From an uncultured Bryobacterales bacterium (GTDB lineage Bacteria; Acidobacteriota; Terriglobia; Bryobacterales; UBA6623): DNA of 64,000 nucleotides. A program made the position numbers and the translations under genes. Position 1 is the stretch's first letter. Every line of letters starts with the position of its first letter. This document shows, piece after piece, positions 37,705 to 47,245 of the stretch. The notes beneath the pieces were generated by a model that saw only the letters and a program-made list of their open reading frames with translations, made no database searches and had not been told where the DNA came from. The stretch spans positions 3,794,062-3,858,061 of the forward strand of contig OX638379.1 of assembly GCA_951813605.1 (NCBI GenBank), read 5' to 3'.

Positions 37705-38047
37705 TGGAAACGTGGCGCGGTGGCTAGACCGCTATCAATGCGCGGCCGAAGCTCCTGCATTCGGACCGAGCCCCTGCGCAGGCAGAATCGGCAAATCCAG
37801 AATCGCACCAGATCTTCATATGCGGGCGGGCAATCGCCCTTCTCGCACCGTCAGGTTAGCAAGGCGCCCGCGCCCGCATGCGGGACGAACGGCGTAACTC
37901 GGGTCAAGCCCGCAGATGATTCCCTGATCTGGCCTTGCGCGCAAATCGGGGCCGCTTCGAATGGCCAAGCTACGTTGTTCCCGGCTTTCCCTTGAACCGT
38001 TCTACGGTGTGTACCGACTGCCAGTCGAGTTCCGCAGGTTTCTGCCG
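37705..38047. other. Intergenic region, nothing recognised
   Basis: 343 nt between the hydrolase start and the end of the CRTAC1 gene, both on minus. It should contain the hydrolase promoter, but no convincing -35/-10 pair was found, and no coding pattern or repeat stands out. Confidence 0.4.
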
Positions 38048-39751
38048 CTACTCCCGCAACTCGCCGGTGCAGCTCGAATTCTCCACCACTAGATTGACTC
38101 GGCCTGTCTCCAAGCTGTAGGTCCTAGCGGCCTTGCCGCCCGGCCATTCCACGCGCAACTGAATCCCGCCCGAGGCCTGTCCAGCCCCGAAGAACACTCG
38201 CGGGTCGCGGGAGGAGAGATAGCTTCCACTACGGGTCACGGTACGGTACTGCTTTTGCCCTGAGGCTTGCTCCAGAACGAGGCGCGCGCCGATTCCTTCG
38301 CGGTTGCTATCGCATCCGTGCAGCTTCACCCCCACCCACGCGCTGTCGGGGCTCGAGGTGTTCATTGCGAGGTAGGGCACGCCATCTAGGTTCGAAACAA
38401 CTAAGTCTGGAAGTCCATTCCCGTCCAAGTCACCTACCGCCGCTCCACGGCTCGCCCAGTCTCGAGAGAAAAGGTCTCCAGATGTTTCCGACACGTCGAC
38501 CATCCTGCGGCCGTCCAGAGTGACGAGCAGCGGTGGCTGGCGGTAGCGGACATGTGGCTGGGACTGTTCGATCTTGTCCATCACGTGTCCGTTCGCGAAG
38601 AAGACCTCGCGCCGACCGTCAGCATCCGCGTCGAATGCGGCAAGGCCCCACCCCGCAAAGAGCTGTGTCACGGTCCCGAGGCCCGACCGGCCGGTCGAGT
38701 AGTCGAACAGGCCGTTCCCCGTGTTGTAGAACAGCGCGTAACGCTCCTGCGAAAGCGTCGTGACAAGCAAGTCCGGCTGGCCGTCGCCGTCGAGATCGTC
38801 GAATAGGATCCCCATGCCCGCGAACTCGACACCGTGATCGTCGTACGCGGTGCCGGCGACCAAGGATGTCTCGTCGAATTCGCCGTTCCCGAGATTCCGG
38901 AATAGGAACTGGGGGTAGGAGTCGTTCGCCACCGCGATGTCCGTCCAGCCATCACGGTCGTAGTCAGCGAAGGCGATCCCTAGGCCCTTGCCCGGATGGT
39001 CGGCAATACCTGACGCCTCGCTCAAGTTCTCGAAGGTTCCGTCTCCGTTGTTTCGGTAAAAGAGGCTCGACTCCGGCGGAAACAGGTCCGGATGGCAGTA
39101 CGAGCGACCGTAACTGGCCTCCATCCCGCAGCGATTGTCGATGTCGAAGCGCCACCGCATATAGCGCAGGATCAAGAGATCGACATCGCCGTCATTGTCG
39201 GCGTCGAAGAACCCGGCGCTGGTCGCCCAGCCTCGGGCGTCGATTCCAGATTCCGAGGTGACATCTGTAAACGTCACGCCTCGATCGTTCCTGTACAGCG
39301 CCGCGGCGGGAACATCGCCGCTCGCCGCGTTCGTCACGAGCAGGTCGGGGTCCCCGTCGTCGTCGTAGTCCCCGACTGCGGCACCCATGCCGAACCCTCG
39401 GCCCTGTAGCTGGAACTGCACCGTCGCGTCTTCAAACCGCATGCCCCCTTTGTTTAGGTACAGCCGGTTCCAGAATCGGGGCTCCGTCTTGTCTGGCTCG
39501 ACACCCTGCTGATGCGGGAATTGGAGCCGCGCGCCGTTCGTGAAGAAAATGTCCAGCTGCCCGTCGAGGTTAGCGTCCAGCAGTGCAACGCCGCCGCCCA
39601 TCGTTTCCGGGAGGTACTTTCGGGGGGTCTTCGAAGCCTCGTGGCGGAATGGGATGCCCGACAAGCGGAGGGCGTCCTCGAACCGCTGCGCCGCAGCGGG
39701 CCCGGCGGCGAGTAGCACGATGAGACAAAGGGCTGGCCGCAATGGACCCAT
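38048..39751 (-). CDS. CRTAC1 family protein (FG-GAP/VCBS repeats with ASPIC/UnbV domain)
   Basis: Exported protein of 567 residues from ATG 39751, with a signal peptide (LCLIVLLAAGPAAAQ). It has a series of calcium-binding FG-GAP repeats of the pattern DxDxDGxxD: DYDDDGDPDLLV, DADNDGDVDLLI, DYDRDGWTDIAV, DDLDGDGQPDLLV, DADADGRREVFF and DLDGNGLPDLVV. An ASPIC/UnbV domain closes it (REGIGARLVLEQASGQ; GIQLRVEWPGG). The repeats predict a beta-propeller; function in Acidobacteria is unknown, with roles in surface binding or adhesion suggested for relatives. It is divergent from TPR genes with which such proteins are often found. A longer frame upstream (to 39931) overlaps the divergent gene and is not used. 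Confidence 0.88.
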   Translation of the reverse strand: MGPLRPALCLIVLLAAGPAAAQRFEDALRLSGIPFRHEASKTPRKYLPETMGGGVALLDANLDGQLDIFFTNGARLQFPHQQGVEPDKTEPRFWNRLYLNKGGMRFEDATVQFQLQGRGFGMGAAVGDYDDDGDPDLLVTNAASGDVPAAALYRNDRGVTFTDVTSESGIDARGWATSAGFFDADNDGDVDLLILRYMRWRFDIDNRCGMEASYGRSYCHPDLFPPESSLFYRNNGDGTFENLSEASGIADHPGKGLGIAFADYDRDGWTDIAVANDSYPQFLFRNLGNGEFDETSLVAGTAYDDHGVEFAGMGILFDDLDGDGQPDLLVTTLSQERYALFYNTGNGLFDYSTGRSGLGTVTQLFAGWGLAAFDADADGRREVFFANGHVMDKIEQSQPHVRYRQPPLLVTLDGRRMVDVSETSGDLFSRDWASRGAAVGDLDGNGLPDLVVSNLDGVPYLAMNTSSPDSAWVGVKLHGCDSNREGIGARLVLEQASGQKQYRTVTRSGSYLSSRDPRVFFGAGQASGGIQLRVEWPGGKAARTYSLETGRVNLVVENSSCTGELRE

Positions 39752-39760
39752 TGCTTCCCC

Positions 39761-39768
39761 AGTATGAT
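39761..39768. promoter_or_regulatory. Interlocked divergent -10 boxes
   Basis: The eight bases AGTATGAT hold TATGAT on plus (39763-39768), 8 nt before the ATG at 39777, and CATACT on minus (39761-39766), 9 nt before the ATG at 39751. Both genes would be leaderless, and the two polymerases could not bind at once. Confidence 0.5.
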
Positions 39769-39776
39769 GGGGCCGC

Positions 39777-40478
39777 ATGTGCTTGACGGTCTTGCTCTCG
39801 TCCGCGCTTGCCATGCTTCCGCTGGCAGGCGAATCGGCGCGAGGTCGCGTCCTCACAGACGACGGCATGCCCCTGCCCGAGTCGGCGAGGGTGGAATTAC
39901 GATGCGAGCAGACCGTCATTGCATCCACCAACGTGAATCAAGAAGGACGGTTCGAGTTCGACGGGAATCCGCGGCAAGCCAGTTGTACGGTGAGCGTGTA
40001 CGCGACGGGATACCGACGATCCATGATCTCGACGGAGGACTTGCCCTCGGACCCCCGCATCGCGGGGATTGTGCTTCACCGGCTCGGCAAGAGCCATGGC
40101 GAGAGCATCAGCGTCTCGCACCTAGCCGCGCCTCCGGAAGCCGTCCAACGGTTCCACGCCGCTATTCGCGAGGCCGAGGGGGCCGAATCGACCGACTACG
40201 AAGCAGTTCTCAAGCACCTCAGAGCCGCGGTCCAGCTATATCCGGACTACGCCCAGGCGTGGTTTGAAATCGGACGGATTGGACTGGCGCTCGGCGACTC
40301 GGCGAGCGCTCGCGACGCTCTGCAGCAGGCGGTCCGAGCGGACCCATGGTTCGTCAGCCCCTACGAGCCGCTAATCCTCCTCTTGGAGGCAGCGGGGCAG
40401 TCCGACCAAGCTGCAAGAACCTGTCAGAGGCTCCGAGAGATCAATCCGGCACTGTCCGCTGGTTGCGGAGGGCTATGA
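39777..40478 (+). CDS. Exported protein with carboxypeptidase-regulatory-like domain and TPR repeats
   Basis: 233 residues. A signal peptide (LTVLLSSALAMLPLAG) is followed by a beta-sandwich like CarboxypepD_reg (ARGRVLTDDGMPLPESARV, about 22-100). The C-terminal half has two TPR units (YEAVLKHLRAAVQLYPDYAQ and FEIGRIGLALGDSASARDAL, then a third partial). Likely a periplasmic or surface scaffold working with the divergent CRTAC1 protein and the next TPR protein. Its stop overlaps the start of the following gene (ATGA). Confidence 0.75.
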   Translation: MCLTVLLSSALAMLPLAGESARGRVLTDDGMPLPESARVELRCEQTVIASTNVNQEGRFEFDGNPRQASCTVSVYATGYRRSMISTEDLPSDPRIAGIVLHRLGKSHGESISVSHLAAPPEAVQRFHAAIREAEGAESTDYEAVLKHLRAAVQLYPDYAQAWFEIGRIGLALGDSASARDALQQAVRADPWFVSPYEPLILLLEAAGQSDQAARTCQRLREINPALSAGCGGL

Positions 40479-41440
40479 CTGCTGTGGGCAAGCGAGCAAC
40501 GTTCGGCCGGCGAATTCCATGGACGCTCGCATCGCTGGTTCTGCTTGCAGCTCGCCTCCTTGCATCTGCGAATGAACTGTCCCTTGATCCGGCCGCCCTC
40601 GCAATTCCAGAGACCGCGATCAGGAGCCTGCAGCGGGCTGTCGCGTCCCAATCGTGGCTTGCTGCGGAACGCATCCTATTCGAAGCCGCGACAACGTCGC
40701 CCGCAGACGCGTCGCTTCAACGGGCACTCGGAATTGCCCACTACCACGCCGGTCGCTACTTTTCGGCTGCGGCCGCTCTGAAACGCGCTGATGCGATTGC
40801 GCGTCTGGAGCCACAGGCGAGGTTCTTGCTTGCCAGCACGTACTTGCGGCTGGAAAGGAGGCACTGGGCGCGAGCCGAACTCGAGCGGCTGATAGAAACT
40901 CAAGAAAACAACGGTCAGTTCCGCTATGCGTTGGCGCGGATCTACTACGGCCAGCAGCGCTTCCACGATTCTGCCCAACAGTTACATCGCGTGTTGCGCC
41001 GGGACTCTGAATTCTCCGAAGCGCATGACTTGCTCGGCCAGTGTTTCGAAGGCCTCGGCGAATTCGACGAAGCGGAAATCGCATTCCGGGCTGCAATTTC
41101 AATTGATCAAGAACGGAACAAGGAATCTCCTTGGCCCCACTTCCATCTCGGGAGCCTGCTGCATGACCTGGGGGAGATCGACAGAGCCGCAGCTTCGCTG
41201 ATGGATGCAATAAACGCCGACGATCAGCATGTGCCCGCTCACTTGGAACTGGGTGTCGCCCTGAGCAAGCTGAACAAGCTGGGCGCCGCGGCCGAAGTCT
41301 TGGAGACGGCGGCGCGGCTCGCGCCGGCTGACGCGACGATTCAGTATTCGCTTGGCAGGGTCTATATGCAGCTGGGCCAGACGAGCCGAGCCGCCGCGGC
41401 GATCGAGCGATTCCGGGAGCTTTCCAAGAGCGCACGCTAG
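40475..41440 (+). CDS. TPR-repeat protein, probably exported
   Basis: 321 residues from ATG 40475, overlapping the previous stop by 4 nt, so translation is coupled. A possible uncleaved or cleaved signal (WTLASLVLLAARLLASANE, about 16-34) precedes at least six tetratricopeptide repeats, e.g. QRALGIAHYHAGRYFSAAAA, HDLLGQCFEGLGEFDEAEIA, HFHLGSLLHDLGEIDRAAAS and IQYSLGRVYMQLGQTSRAAA. TPR arrays bind proteins; the partner is unknown, but the CRTAC1 protein encoded divergently is the obvious candidate. Confidence 0.8.
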   Translation: MTAVGKRATFGRRIPWTLASLVLLAARLLASANELSLDPAALAIPETAIRSLQRAVASQSWLAAERILFEAATTSPADASLQRALGIAHYHAGRYFSAAAALKRADAIARLEPQARFLLASTYLRLERRHWARAELERLIETQENNGQFRYALARIYYGQQRFHDSAQQLHRVLRRDSEFSEAHDLLGQCFEGLGEFDEAEIAFRAAISIDQERNKESPWPHFHLGSLLHDLGEIDRAAASLMDAINADDQHVPAHLELGVALSKLNKLGAAAEVLETAARLAPADATIQYSLGRVYMQLGQTSRAAAAIERFRELSKSAR

Positions 41441-41654
41441 CTACGGCGTCCGCAGCCCGGGCAAGACCAGGAATTCCGGAAGAAGACGGTCGCGCGGTTT
41501 GGAACTCCCGGGTCGGGGCTGGACGTCCATGCCGGCAGCGACTGCCCGCGCGATGCGGGGGAGCATGCCCTCCGGTCCGGCGTAGAGCCCCGTTTAGGAC
41601 GTGTGCGCCGATTCCGAGGCGGGTCGGGAAGGCGACGGGCCCGTCTCGGATTCG

Positions 41655-41683
41655 TTGACTCTCCCTCCAGTGAGCGGTTAAGA
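41655..41683 (+). promoter_or_regulatory. Promoter of TonB receptor 2
   Basis: TTGACT (41655-41660), exactly 17 bp, then TTAAGA (41678-41683). The expected transcript starts near 41690, leaving a leader of about 70 nt. Confidence 0.6.
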
Positions 41684-41704
41684 TCTAGTCTGGATTGAAA
41701 TAAG

Positions 41705-41722
41705 ACCGCGAGGGGTCGCGGT
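41705..41722 (+). promoter_or_regulatory. Hairpin in 5' leader of TonB receptor 2
   Basis: ACCGCGA, loop GGGG, TCGCGGT: a perfect 7-bp GC-rich stem about 15 nt into the predicted transcript. It may stabilise the mRNA 5' end. Confidence 0.4.
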
Positions 41723-41758
41723 GTTGAGAATCCAAACTTCAGTCAAGGGAGTGAATCC

Positions 41759-44700
41759 ATGAAGACAGCGTTTCGCCTGCTATGCGCAGGCCTGCTGCTC
41801 GCAGCATTTTCGTTCGGCCAGACCAGCGGCACGATTCAAGGGACCGTGACCGACGACACGGGGGCCGTCATCCCCGGCGTTCAGGTTCTCGTATCCAACA
41901 TTGATACGGGGGTCGAGAGTTCCGTCTCCACCAACGAGGTCGGATTCTTCACCGTGCCCGGCCTGAACCAAGGACTTTACTCGGTCACGTGCTCCTCCGA
42001 GGGCTTTTCGAGCAAGGAGTTCCCGGAGGTGCGGCTCGAGGTGCAGCAGACCATGCGCATCGACTGCGCGATGTCCGTCGGCTCCATCACCGAGACCGTC
42101 GAGGTGAACGCCGCCGCGATCCTCATCCAGTCGGAGAAGACCGAGGTCGGCCAAGTGATCGACTCCAAGCGGATTCTCGAAATGCCGCTCAACGGTCGCA
42201 ACTACCTCGAACTCGCGAAGTTCTCCGTCGGCGTGCTGCCGTCACGGGAAATGGGCAAGGGCACGCGCCATGACGGCGTGCGCGGCGGCGAGGGCGGCAT
42301 TCTGGCCGTCGGCATGCATGCCGCGCAGACGAACGTGCTGCTCGACGGCGCGGACAACTCGTCGCGCAACTCAGGCGGCGCCCTGGGCTTCCAAGCCCAG
42401 GCCACCAAGCCGTCCGTGGACGCGGTCGGCGAGTTCAAGGTGGTGACCAACAACATGTCCGCGGAGTACGGCTACCGGATGGGAGCCAAGGTCTTGGTGA
42501 GCACGAAGTCCGGCACGAACCAGTTCCACGGTTCAATCTACGAGTTCATTCGCAATGACAAGCTCGACGGGACGAATTTCTTCGCGAATCGCGGCGGGGC
42601 AGCCAAGCCCACCCTCCGGCGCAACCAATACGGCGCAACGGTCGGCGGTGCGATTGTCAAGAACACGCTGTTCGGTTTCTTCAGCTTCCAAGGCACCAAG
42701 GACCGCGCGGGCCAGAGCTTCACTGCCTCGGTGCCAAGCCGGGCCGCGCTCGGCGGTGACTTTTCCGGCCAGCCGCATCCGGACCGCGATATCTTCGACC
42801 CGCTCACGCTGGAGAACGGCACCCGCTCGCAGTTTCCTGGGAATGTGATCCCAGCATCCCGGTTCGACCCGGTCAGTGCGGCGCTGTTCGGCAACTACCC
42901 TGCGCCGAACATCCCGGGTCACGAGAATCTTCGGAACAACCACTTCTTCTCCCCGGCGGACACCATCGACCACGACCAGTACGACATGAGATTCGACTGG
43001 AACATCAACAACAGCACCAGATGGTTCGCGCGCTATTCGATACGAGACGAGTTCGTCCTGCAGAACGGCAGCCTGCCTCTCCCCGCAAACGGCGGCAACG
43101 GCCAGACTATCGACTTGCCCGGTCAGAACTGGGCGTCAGCCCTGAACTCGAACTTCGGATCGACGAAGTTCAACGAGCTGCGATTCGGCTATACCTTCTT
43201 CCCGACGCGGTTCGACATCCCGTTCACCGAACCCCTCAACGCGACGTTCGGCGTCCTGGGTGCCCCGGGAGATTCGATCGACGACGGACTCGACCACGGT
43301 TACGCGCTTTCGCTGGTGACCGGCTTCCAGAGCGTGGGACCTCGCGCGTTCTGGCCCAACGTGAACAAGATGGACAACCTGCAGATCTCCGATAACTTCA
43401 CGTGGGTGAAAGGCAGCCATACGATCAAGGTGGGCGCCGAGTATCGCAGGACGCAGATTCCGCGCTCGCCCTCGCGATTCCGTCGAGGGAGGTTCCAGTA
43501 CACCGGGGTCTACACGACCGAAATGCCGAACAGCGCGGCCAGCCGCGGCGCGACCGGCAACGGCCTGGCAGACGGCCTGCTTGGATGGAACGCCAACGGA
43601 CGCTGGGGCTGGCCCAACGGCGAGGAGCAGGTCATCCCTTACTGGGGAGTCTTCGTCCAAGACGACTGGAAAATCACGCCCAAGCTGACATTGAATCTCG
43701 GCTTGCGTTACGAAATCTTCTACACTCCGACATTCCCCGACCCGCAATCCCACACGCTCAACAGCACTGTGGTGCGTTTCCTCGGGGAGGCCAACGGCCG
43801 TCCCATAGAGCCGGGAGAGCGTATGCCTGTGAACCAGGGCGGTTGGGGCGAGGCGGAATACCTGCCGCACTTCCGAACGCCGACCAGCGGGTCGGACTGC
43901 GCCTGCGAGAACGACCTGAACAACTTCGCGCCGCGGGTCGGACTGGCTTACCGCATTAACGATCAAACGGTGGTCCGCGTGGGAATGGGAATGTTCTACG
44001 GCGAGCATGACAACACAGGGGGCGAGGCGGCGCGGTTCAACACAGGCGCTCCGCAATCGAACGAATTCGACAACGCGCAACCTCGCACGTACAGCTCTTT
44101 CTTCACGAGGGAAGGCTTCCCGCCGTCGACGCGAGCCGGACTCCCGCGAGCCGGACTGAACGTCAACGTGAAGACAGACGGTGTCTGGCCAAGCTTTTAC
44201 GCCGCCCAGTGGTTCTTCGACCTCCAAAGGGAGCTGCCGGGAAACACGCTTCTGACCATTGGGTACAACGGTTCTTCAACGTCGCAAATTCACGGTTCGA
44301 TCAACATTAACCGGCCCCTGACACCGCACCCGACGGCCCGTTGGCAGACTCGCAAGATCCGGCCCTTCTTCAATTCCGTCGGGTTGCGTGGTGTGAACTT
44401 CCTCAACCAGAACTACAACTCGCTCACGATCAAGGGCGAGAAGCGCTTCACGGGGGGCTTCACGTTCCTGAGTTCGTTCACGTGGGCGCATAACATCGAT
44501 GTCGTGAACGAGAACCTCACAACAGGAACAGCCTCCCAGCAGCGCTTTACCTACAACCAAGGGATCGAGCGAGGCAACGCGTCGCTCGACCGTCGACTTG
44601 CATGGGTCACCAGCTTTGTCTACGAACTCCCGTTCGGTCCCGGCAAGCGGGCGCTCAGGAGCGGACCAGGTGCCTGGCTGCTGGGCGGTTGGCAAGTCGG

Positions 44701-45124
44701 CGGCATCCTCAACCTGCTGGGCGGCACGCCGGACAGCCATTCGTTCAACCAAGACACTACGAATGTCGGTGGAGCAACTCGAGGCGACATCGCTGGCGAA
44801 CTCAACCTGCCCAGCTCCCAGAGGACGATCGATCGCTGGTTCAACACCGACGCGATCGTGCCGGGCCCGCTCGGAGCTCTTGACAACGGCGGTCGCAACC
44901 TGATCTGGGGACCGGCCACGACAGGCTTTGACTTCTCGTTGTCGCGCAGATTCACCTTGCCTTGGGAAGGCGACTACCTGCAATTCCGGTTCGAGTCGTT
45001 CAACTTCACGAACACTCCTGTGTTCGGACGGCCGGACACCCGCATCGGGAGGCCGACGGCCGGCCGGATCACGACTGCGTCGGAACCGAGGCGCATTCAG
45101 TTCGGCCTCAAGTGGGTCTTCTAG
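41759..45124 (+). CDS. Oar-type TonB-dependent receptor 2
   Basis: 1121-residue outer-membrane receptor. A clear signal peptide (KTAFRLLCAGLLLAAFSFGQ) is followed by a CarboxypepD_reg domain (GTIQGTVTDDTGAVIPGVQV; about 22-105), a link segment (TVEVNAAAILIQSEKTEVGQ), then a plug with MPLNGRNYLELAKFSVG and AEYGYRMGAKVLVSTKSGT. The long beta-barrel ends RRIQFGLKWVF, with the expected terminal phenylalanine. The ATG follows GGGAG, and a good promoter lies 76 nt further up. The substrate is unknown. The next gene, a bacterioferritin-like protein, is separated by a strong hairpin, so this is probably a single-gene transcript. Confidence 0.92.
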   Translation: MKTAFRLLCAGLLLAAFSFGQTSGTIQGTVTDDTGAVIPGVQVLVSNIDTGVESSVSTNEVGFFTVPGLNQGLYSVTCSSEGFSSKEFPEVRLEVQQTMRIDCAMSVGSITETVEVNAAAILIQSEKTEVGQVIDSKRILEMPLNGRNYLELAKFSVGVLPSREMGKGTRHDGVRGGEGGILAVGMHAAQTNVLLDGADNSSRNSGGALGFQAQATKPSVDAVGEFKVVTNNMSAEYGYRMGAKVLVSTKSGTNQFHGSIYEFIRNDKLDGTNFFANRGGAAKPTLRRNQYGATVGGAIVKNTLFGFFSFQGTKDRAGQSFTASVPSRAALGGDFSGQPHPDRDIFDPLTLENGTRSQFPGNVIPASRFDPVSAALFGNYPAPNIPGHENLRNNHFFSPADTIDHDQYDMRFDWNINNSTRWFARYSIRDEFVLQNGSLPLPANGGNGQTIDLPGQNWASALNSNFGSTKFNELRFGYTFFPTRFDIPFTEPLNATFGVLGAPGDSIDDGLDHGYALSLVTGFQSVGPRAFWPNVNKMDNLQISDNFTWVKGSHTIKVGAEYRRTQIPRSPSRFRRGRFQYTGVYTTEMPNSAASRGATGNGLADGLLGWNANGRWGWPNGEEQVIPYWGVFVQDDWKITPKLTLNLGLRYEIFYTPTFPDPQSHTLNSTVVRFLGEANGRPIEPGERMPVNQGGWGEAEYLPHFRTPTSGSDCACENDLNNFAPRVGLAYRINDQTVVRVGMGMFYGEHDNTGGEAARFNTGAPQSNEFDNAQPRTYSSFFTREGFPPSTRAGLPRAGLNVNVKTDGVWPSFYAAQWFFDLQRELPGNTLLTIGYNGSSTSQIHGSININRPLTPHPTARWQTRKIRPFFNSVGLRGVNFLNQNYNSLTIKGEKRFTGGFTFLSSFTWAHNIDVVNENLTTGTASQQRFTYNQGIERGNASLDRRLAWVTSFVYELPFGPGKRALRSGPGAWLLGGWQVGGILNLLGGTPDSHSFNQDTTNVGGATRGDIAGELNLPSSQRTIDRWFNTDAIVPGPLGALDNGGRNLIWGPATTGFDFSLSRRFTLPWEGDYLQFRFESFNFTNTPVFGRPDTRIGRPTAGRITTASEPRRIQFGLKWVF

Positions 45125-45150
45125 GCGAAGCAGACACCGAATCGAAACAG

Positions 45151-45174
45151 ACGGGCGCCCCGCGGGGTGCCCGT
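45151..45174 (+). terminator. Strong hairpin, possible terminator after TonB receptor 2
   Basis: An 11-bp stem (ACGGGCGCCCC pairing with GGGGTGCCCGT, one G-T wobble) with a two-base gap lies 27 nt after the stop. It lacks a T-run, so it may act with Rho or just protect the 3' end. Confidence 0.5.
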
Positions 45175-45326
45175 TGGGAGGATCGTTCGGGCACGTCCTG
45201 CGTGTCCGTCGGGCAAGCTTCAAGAGCACGAATGGAGCAGCCGGCCTTGCGGTACGATGCGAGCAGGGCAGTGCGTCCCGGAGACAGGGAACGAGCCATT
45301 CGAAAAGCGGCGGAGAACATTCGAGA

Positions 45327-45800
45327 ATGCAAGGCCACCCGAAGGTGCTGGAGGCGCTACGAAGCCTTCTCAAGTACGAATTGACAGCGATTAACCAATC
45401 CTTCCTCCACGCCAGAATGTGCTTGGACTGGGGATACGAGGGTGTCGCTCGACGGATTCGCAAGGATTCGATCGCGAACATGGTGTTTGCCGAGCAGCTG
45501 ATCGACCGGATTCTCTTTCTCGAGGGAATGCCGAGCTTGCGAGACACCTACGCCCTTCGCATCGGCACTGACATGGCGAGGATTCATGCTAGCGACCGCA
45601 GGCTCTCCAAGCACACCGCCGATTGCGCCAACGACTGTGTCGACATCTGCGTCAAGCACGCGGACGACGCCTCGAGGGCACTCGTCGAAAGCATCCTAGC
45701 GAAGGAAGAGGACAGAATCTTGTGGCTGGAATCTCAGCTGCAGATTATCGCGGACGCCGGGCTAGGCTTGTACCTCGCGCAACAGATGCACAAGCACTGA
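45327..45800 (+). CDS. bfr: Bacterioferritin-like protein lacking the ferroxidase centre
   Basis: 157 residues, collinear with E. coli Bfr without gaps over residues 1-135 ([50 protein letters not shown]). By this alignment E18, heme-ligand M52 and E127 are kept, but E51 is N, H54 is F, E94 is S and H130 is R, so the diiron ferroxidase site is gone. The third helix has C100, C104 and C108 ([10 protein letters not shown]) on one face, and C32 is extra. It may be a heme-only subunit of a hetero-oligomeric bacterioferritin, or bind another metal. It is followed by the rhamnose genes without evident functional link. ATG 45327 follows GGAG at 45312-45315. Confidence 0.85.
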   Translation: MQGHPKVLEALRSLLKYELTAINQSFLHARMCLDWGYEGVARRIRKDSIANMVFAEQLIDRILFLEGMPSLRDTYALRIGTDMARIHASDRRLSKHTADCANDCVDICVKHADDASRALVESILAKEEDRILWLESQLQIIADAGLGLYLAQQMHKH

Positions 45801-45947
45801 TCAATCGTGCCGCCGAGCGGTATTGCGCGGTAGCCAGCGGGGGCGAGATTCCGGCGGCAACGGCAATCGAATTCGGGGGCGCGGGCTAGCGAGGTTTCCT
45901 GAGAGGCAGGTCAGGCGAAACAACCGCGCTTGCAATTGCGGATCGGC

Positions 45948-45953
45948 TATCCT
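45948..45953 (+). promoter_or_regulatory. -10-like hexamer upstream of rhaA
   Basis: TATCCT, 10 nt before the TTG start at 45964. No ribosome binding site follows, so a leaderless mRNA with TTG start is suggested. Confidence 0.4.
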
Positions 45954-45963
45954 TGATTGCACG

Positions 45964-47217
45964 TTGTCCTCCCAAGCGGCATATTCCTTGGCGCGAGAGC
46001 GCTACGCGGGCTTGGGTGTCGACTCTGACACGGCCCTGCGCAAGCTCTCCTCCACACCTCTTTCCCTGCATTGCTGGCAGGGGGACGACATTGGAGGATT
46101 CGAGGGCGCCGGCGAAGACATCGGCGGAGGCCTTGCCGTCACCGGCAACTATCCCGGCCAGCCCAGGACACCTGACGAGCTCAGGCGGGATTTCGAGAAA
46201 GCCCTCTCGCTGATTCCGGGCAGGCATCGACTCAACCTTCATGCCATCTACGCCGAGACCGGAGGGAAGACCGTCGGGCGCGACGAGCTGCTGCCCGAGC
46301 ATTTCGCGGCTTGGACGGACTGGGCCCTTGATGCAGGGCTCGGCATTGACTTCAACCCGACATTTTTCGCCCACCCGCTGGCGAACGACGGGTTCACGCT
46401 GGCCCACCCAGACTCGAGCGTCCGCCGCTTCTGGATCAATCACGGTCAGGCGTGCAGGCGGATTGGAGCGTCGTTCGGGAACGCCCTTGGATCGCCGTGC
46501 GTGACAAACGTTTGGATCCCCGACGGATACAAGGACCTTCCCGCCGACCGGAAAGCGCCGCGCCGTCTCTTGGTCGAATCGCTCGACGAGCTGTTCCGGG
46601 AACCGCTCGATCCCAGTCACAACCTCGACGCGGTGGAGTGCAAGCTGTTCGGGCTCGGGTCGGAGAGCTACGTGGTCGGCTCGCACGAGTTCTATCTGGG
46701 CTACGCCATCTCCCGCTGCAAGGTTCTTTGCCTGGACGCGGGACACTTCCATCCCACGGAAGTGGTTTCCGACAAGATATCGTCCGTGCTCCTGTGGGTC
46801 GACCGCCTGCTGCTCCATGTAAGCCGAGGGGTTCGCTGGGACAGCGACCACGTAGTCATCCTGTCCGACGAGCTGCGCGAGATCGCCAAGGAACTCGTTC
46901 GGGGCGGCTACTTGCCCAGGGTGCACATCGGATTGGACTTCTTCGACGCGAGCATTAATCGGATCGCTGCATGGGTGATCGGATCCCGGGCGATGCTGAA
47001 GGCGCTTCTGCTCGCGCTCTTGGAGCCGACCGCAGCGCTGCGAGAGATGGAAGTCAAGGGCGATTACACCGGCCGACTGGCCATGCAGGAGCAGTTGCTG
47101 ACAATGCCGTTCGGGGCCATTTGGGATTACTATTGCGAATCTCGGGGAGCACCTCAAGAGTCCGCCTGGATTCACGAGATCCGCTCGTACGAGAGAACGG
47201 TGCTGAGCGGGCGATAG
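45964..47217 (+). CDS. rhaA: L-rhamnose isomerase
   Basis: Converts L-rhamnose to L-rhamnulose in the cytoplasm. The 417-residue TIM-barrel metalloenzyme has [13 protein letters not shown] near residue 40, [71 protein letters not shown] and [12 protein letters not shown] with metal ligands. No ATG exists in the N-terminal part. TTG 45964 gives [19 protein letters not shown], aligning with the E. coli RhaA start. No rhaB or rhaD is here; a permease gene follows after 28 nt and probably belongs to the same transcript. Confidence 0.93.
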   Translation: MSSQAAYSLARERYAGLGVDSDTALRKLSSTPLSLHCWQGDDIGGFEGAGEDIGGGLAVTGNYPGQPRTPDELRRDFEKALSLIPGRHRLNLHAIYAETGGKTVGRDELLPEHFAAWTDWALDAGLGIDFNPTFFAHPLANDGFTLAHPDSSVRRFWINHGQACRRIGASFGNALGSPCVTNVWIPDGYKDLPADRKAPRRLLVESLDELFREPLDPSHNLDAVECKLFGLGSESYVVGSHEFYLGYAISRCKVLCLDAGHFHPTEVVSDKISSVLLWVDRLLLHVSRGVRWDSDHVVILSDELREIAKELVRGGYLPRVHIGLDFFDASINRIAAWVIGSRAMLKALLLALLEPTAALREMEVKGDYTGRLAMQEQLLTMPFGAIWDYYCESRGAPQESAWIHEIRSYERTVLSGR

Positions 47218-47245
47218 GCAGCGGGCCGGACTGGGGAACCAATTT

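Larger units (their letters stand above)
41441..41758. other. Intergenic leader region of TonB receptor 2
   Basis: 318 nt. The right part holds the promoter (41655-41683) and a 5' leader with a hairpin (41705-41722). The left 200 nt show nothing recognisable. Confidence 0.5.

Noticed and set aside
43136..44227. 363-codon minus-strand frame inside TonB receptor 2
   Set aside because: Shadow of the receptor gene; no independent evidence.
45886..47175. Long open frame (429 codons) on minus strand opposite rhaA
   Set aside because: It is antisense to a clear L-rhamnose isomerase; its translation has no family pattern and is a by-product of GC-rich codon use.
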